From: Pedobacter sp. UBA2067
Lineage (GTDB): Bacteria > Bacteroidota > Bacteroidia > Sphingobacteriales > Sphingobacteriaceae
Length of the DNA stretch: 8,035 bases
Reading direction: 5' to 3'
Assembly: GCA_002333205.1 (NCBI GenBank)
Contig: DDAD01000077.1
Coordinates: 21,930-29,964, forward strand
How positions within the stretch are numbered: the stretch's first letter is position 1; every line of letters begins with the position of its first letter. Positions 7,802-8,035 of the stretch are shown here, one piece after another. Position numbers and translations under genes: made by a program. The notes under the pieces are model-generated. The model searched no databases and was not told where the DNA came from. It worked only from the letters and a program-made list of their open reading frames with translations.

Positions 7802-7890
7802 AGCTTAGGTTAGCTGCTACTAAAATGTTACAAGAAGTTGCACAACAATTGAATATTGTTAACCGTTTAGCGAAATTCTTGGCGTTTTAA
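7786..7890 (+). pseudogene. Short open frame that looks coding, possible gene remnant
   Basis: Between TAA at 7783 and TAA at 7888 the plus strand reads 34 codons including KRQELRLAATKMLQEVAQQL and then NIVNRLAKFLAF. The composition (A, L, Q, K, E rich, one amphipathic helix, no Cys) looks protein-like, whereas the opposite strand gives a Cys/Ser-rich shadow. The only ATG in frame (7825) would give 21 residues. I do not recognise a family. It could be a decayed fragment, a true micropeptide, or chance. Confidence 0.2.
7844..7860. other. 6-bp stem hairpin upstream of the promoter candidate
   Basis: AACAAT and ATTGTT flank the 5-base loop TGAAT. GTTGCACAAC at 7837-7846, another short dyad, overlaps its left arm, so two alternative folds are possible. 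It sits about 45 bases upstream of the proposed -33 box, a usual place for an activator site. There is no further support. Confidence 0.2.
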
Positions 7891-7899
7891 TACCAATTC

Positions 7900-7941
7900 G
7901 CAATTTTGCATATCAGCTTCCTTTAAAAGAGCAGTTTTGCA
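7900..7941. repeat. Pair of GCARTTTTGCA direct repeats, 31 bp apart
   Basis: GCAATTTTGCA at 7900-7910 and GCAGTTTTGCA at 7931-7941 differ at one position. Each is itself a partial dyad (GCAA/TTGC in the first). The spacing of 31 bp is close to three helical turns, so two bound proteins would sit on the same face of the DNA. This would fit a tandem activator site for the operon or for a gene beyond the right edge. No regulator can be named. Confidence 0.35.
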
Positions 7942-8035
7942 CACCCATCTCCACATATACACCTACTCGCGAGGCTACAGTGTCAGATTCGATTAACCCT
8001 GAGCCGTACAGACAAATTCTTTGAGCCACCCAGGC
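7913..8035 (-). CDS. Possible C-terminal end of an unidentified gene entering from the right edge
   Basis: From the last base of the window one minus-strand frame stays open for 40 codons and ends at TGA (7915-7913); the end reads YVEMGVQNCSFKGS. The G+C of 7941-8035 (about 50% by hand count) is close to coding sequence and well above the 31% of the bases next to it. I recognise no family, and 40 open codons is not remarkable alone. A non-coding repeat or RNA end would explain the composition equally well. Confidence 0.2.
   Translation of the reverse strand, partial: AWVAQRICLYGSGLIESDTVASRVGVYVEMGVQNCSFKGS

Larger units (their letters stand above)
7779..7893. repeat. Imperfect terminal inverted repeat bounding a 115-bp segment
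   Basis: GTATTAAAA at 7779-7787 is exactly complementary to TTTTAATAC at 7885-7893. Just inside, CGGCAAGAG (7795-7803) pairs 7 of 9 with TTCTTGGCG (7876-7884), with a larger bulge on the left side. The centre contains a 6-bp hairpin (7844-7860). The layout resembles either a small degenerate mobile repeat or a foldable leader RNA, but a 9-bp A/T-rich match in a region this size is not rare by chance. Confidence 0.25.
7606..8035. other. 430-base region upstream of the operon with no confident gene
   Basis: No open frame here matches a family I recognise, and no ECF sigma factor, FecR-type anti-sigma or hybrid two-component regulator, which often accompany SusC/SusD loci, is visible. By hand count 7701-7900 is about 31% G+C while 7941-8035 is about 50%. 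The region should contain the operon promoter and leader. The small elements seen in it are listed separately; all are weak individually. The right edge may hold the end of another gene. Confidence 0.7.

Noticed and set aside
7976..8010. tRNA T-arm-like string GGGTTAATCGAATCT on the minus strand
   Set aside because: The spacing does not match GGTTCRANYCC, no acceptor stem or anticodon arm could be paired around it, and there is no CCA end.
1..8035. CRISPR array, insertion sequence, rRNA or riboswitch
   Set aside because: No regularly spaced repeats, transposase frame, rRNA-like sequence or recognisable riboswitch core was seen on either strand.

Overview
The window looks like a Bacteroidota chromosome segment, probably from an environmental Sphingobacteriales/Chitinophagales-type organism (Pedobacter-like; the genus is inference). 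The evidence is an adjacent SusC/SusD outer-membrane pair, start codons without Shine-Dalgarno sequences but with A/T-rich leaders, and three signal peptides that would all leave a mature N-terminal glutamine.

All recognisable genes are on the minus strand and read from right to left as one tight operon. In order of transcription they are: a complete SusC/RagA-family TonB-dependent transporter (4627-7605); a complete SusD/RagB-family surface lipoprotein (3213-4616), 10 nt downstream; a complete S9-family serine peptidase with a beta-propeller (1209-3191), 21 nt further on; and the first 403 codons of a CocE/NonD (S15-like) alpha/beta hydrolase (1-1209), whose start overlaps the peptidase stop in TAATG. 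The last gene runs off the left edge. No terminator is visible between the genes.

The best reading is a peptide- or ester-type nutrient-uptake locus, not a glycan locus. SusD captures and SusC imports an oligomeric substrate, and two exported serine hydrolases act on it: an S9C-type oligo/dipeptidyl peptidase and a hydrolase that resembles alpha-amino acid ester hydrolases. No glycoside hydrolase, lyase or sulfatase is present. The hydrolase keeps the Ser-Asp-His triad and two of the three carboxylates of the ester-hydrolase amine pocket, with the third apparently changed to Gln.

The 430 bases right of the transporter (7606-8035) hold no confident gene. They contain a weak Bacteroidetes-type promoter candidate with a 15-bp palindrome over its -7 end, a pair of GCARTTTTGCA repeats 31 bp apart, an imperfect inverted repeat around a short open frame that looks coding, and a step from about 31% GC to about 50% GC near the right edge. 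The substrate, the regulator and the operon's end are not visible. The systems here belong to known families; I see no clear evidence of a wholly new one.
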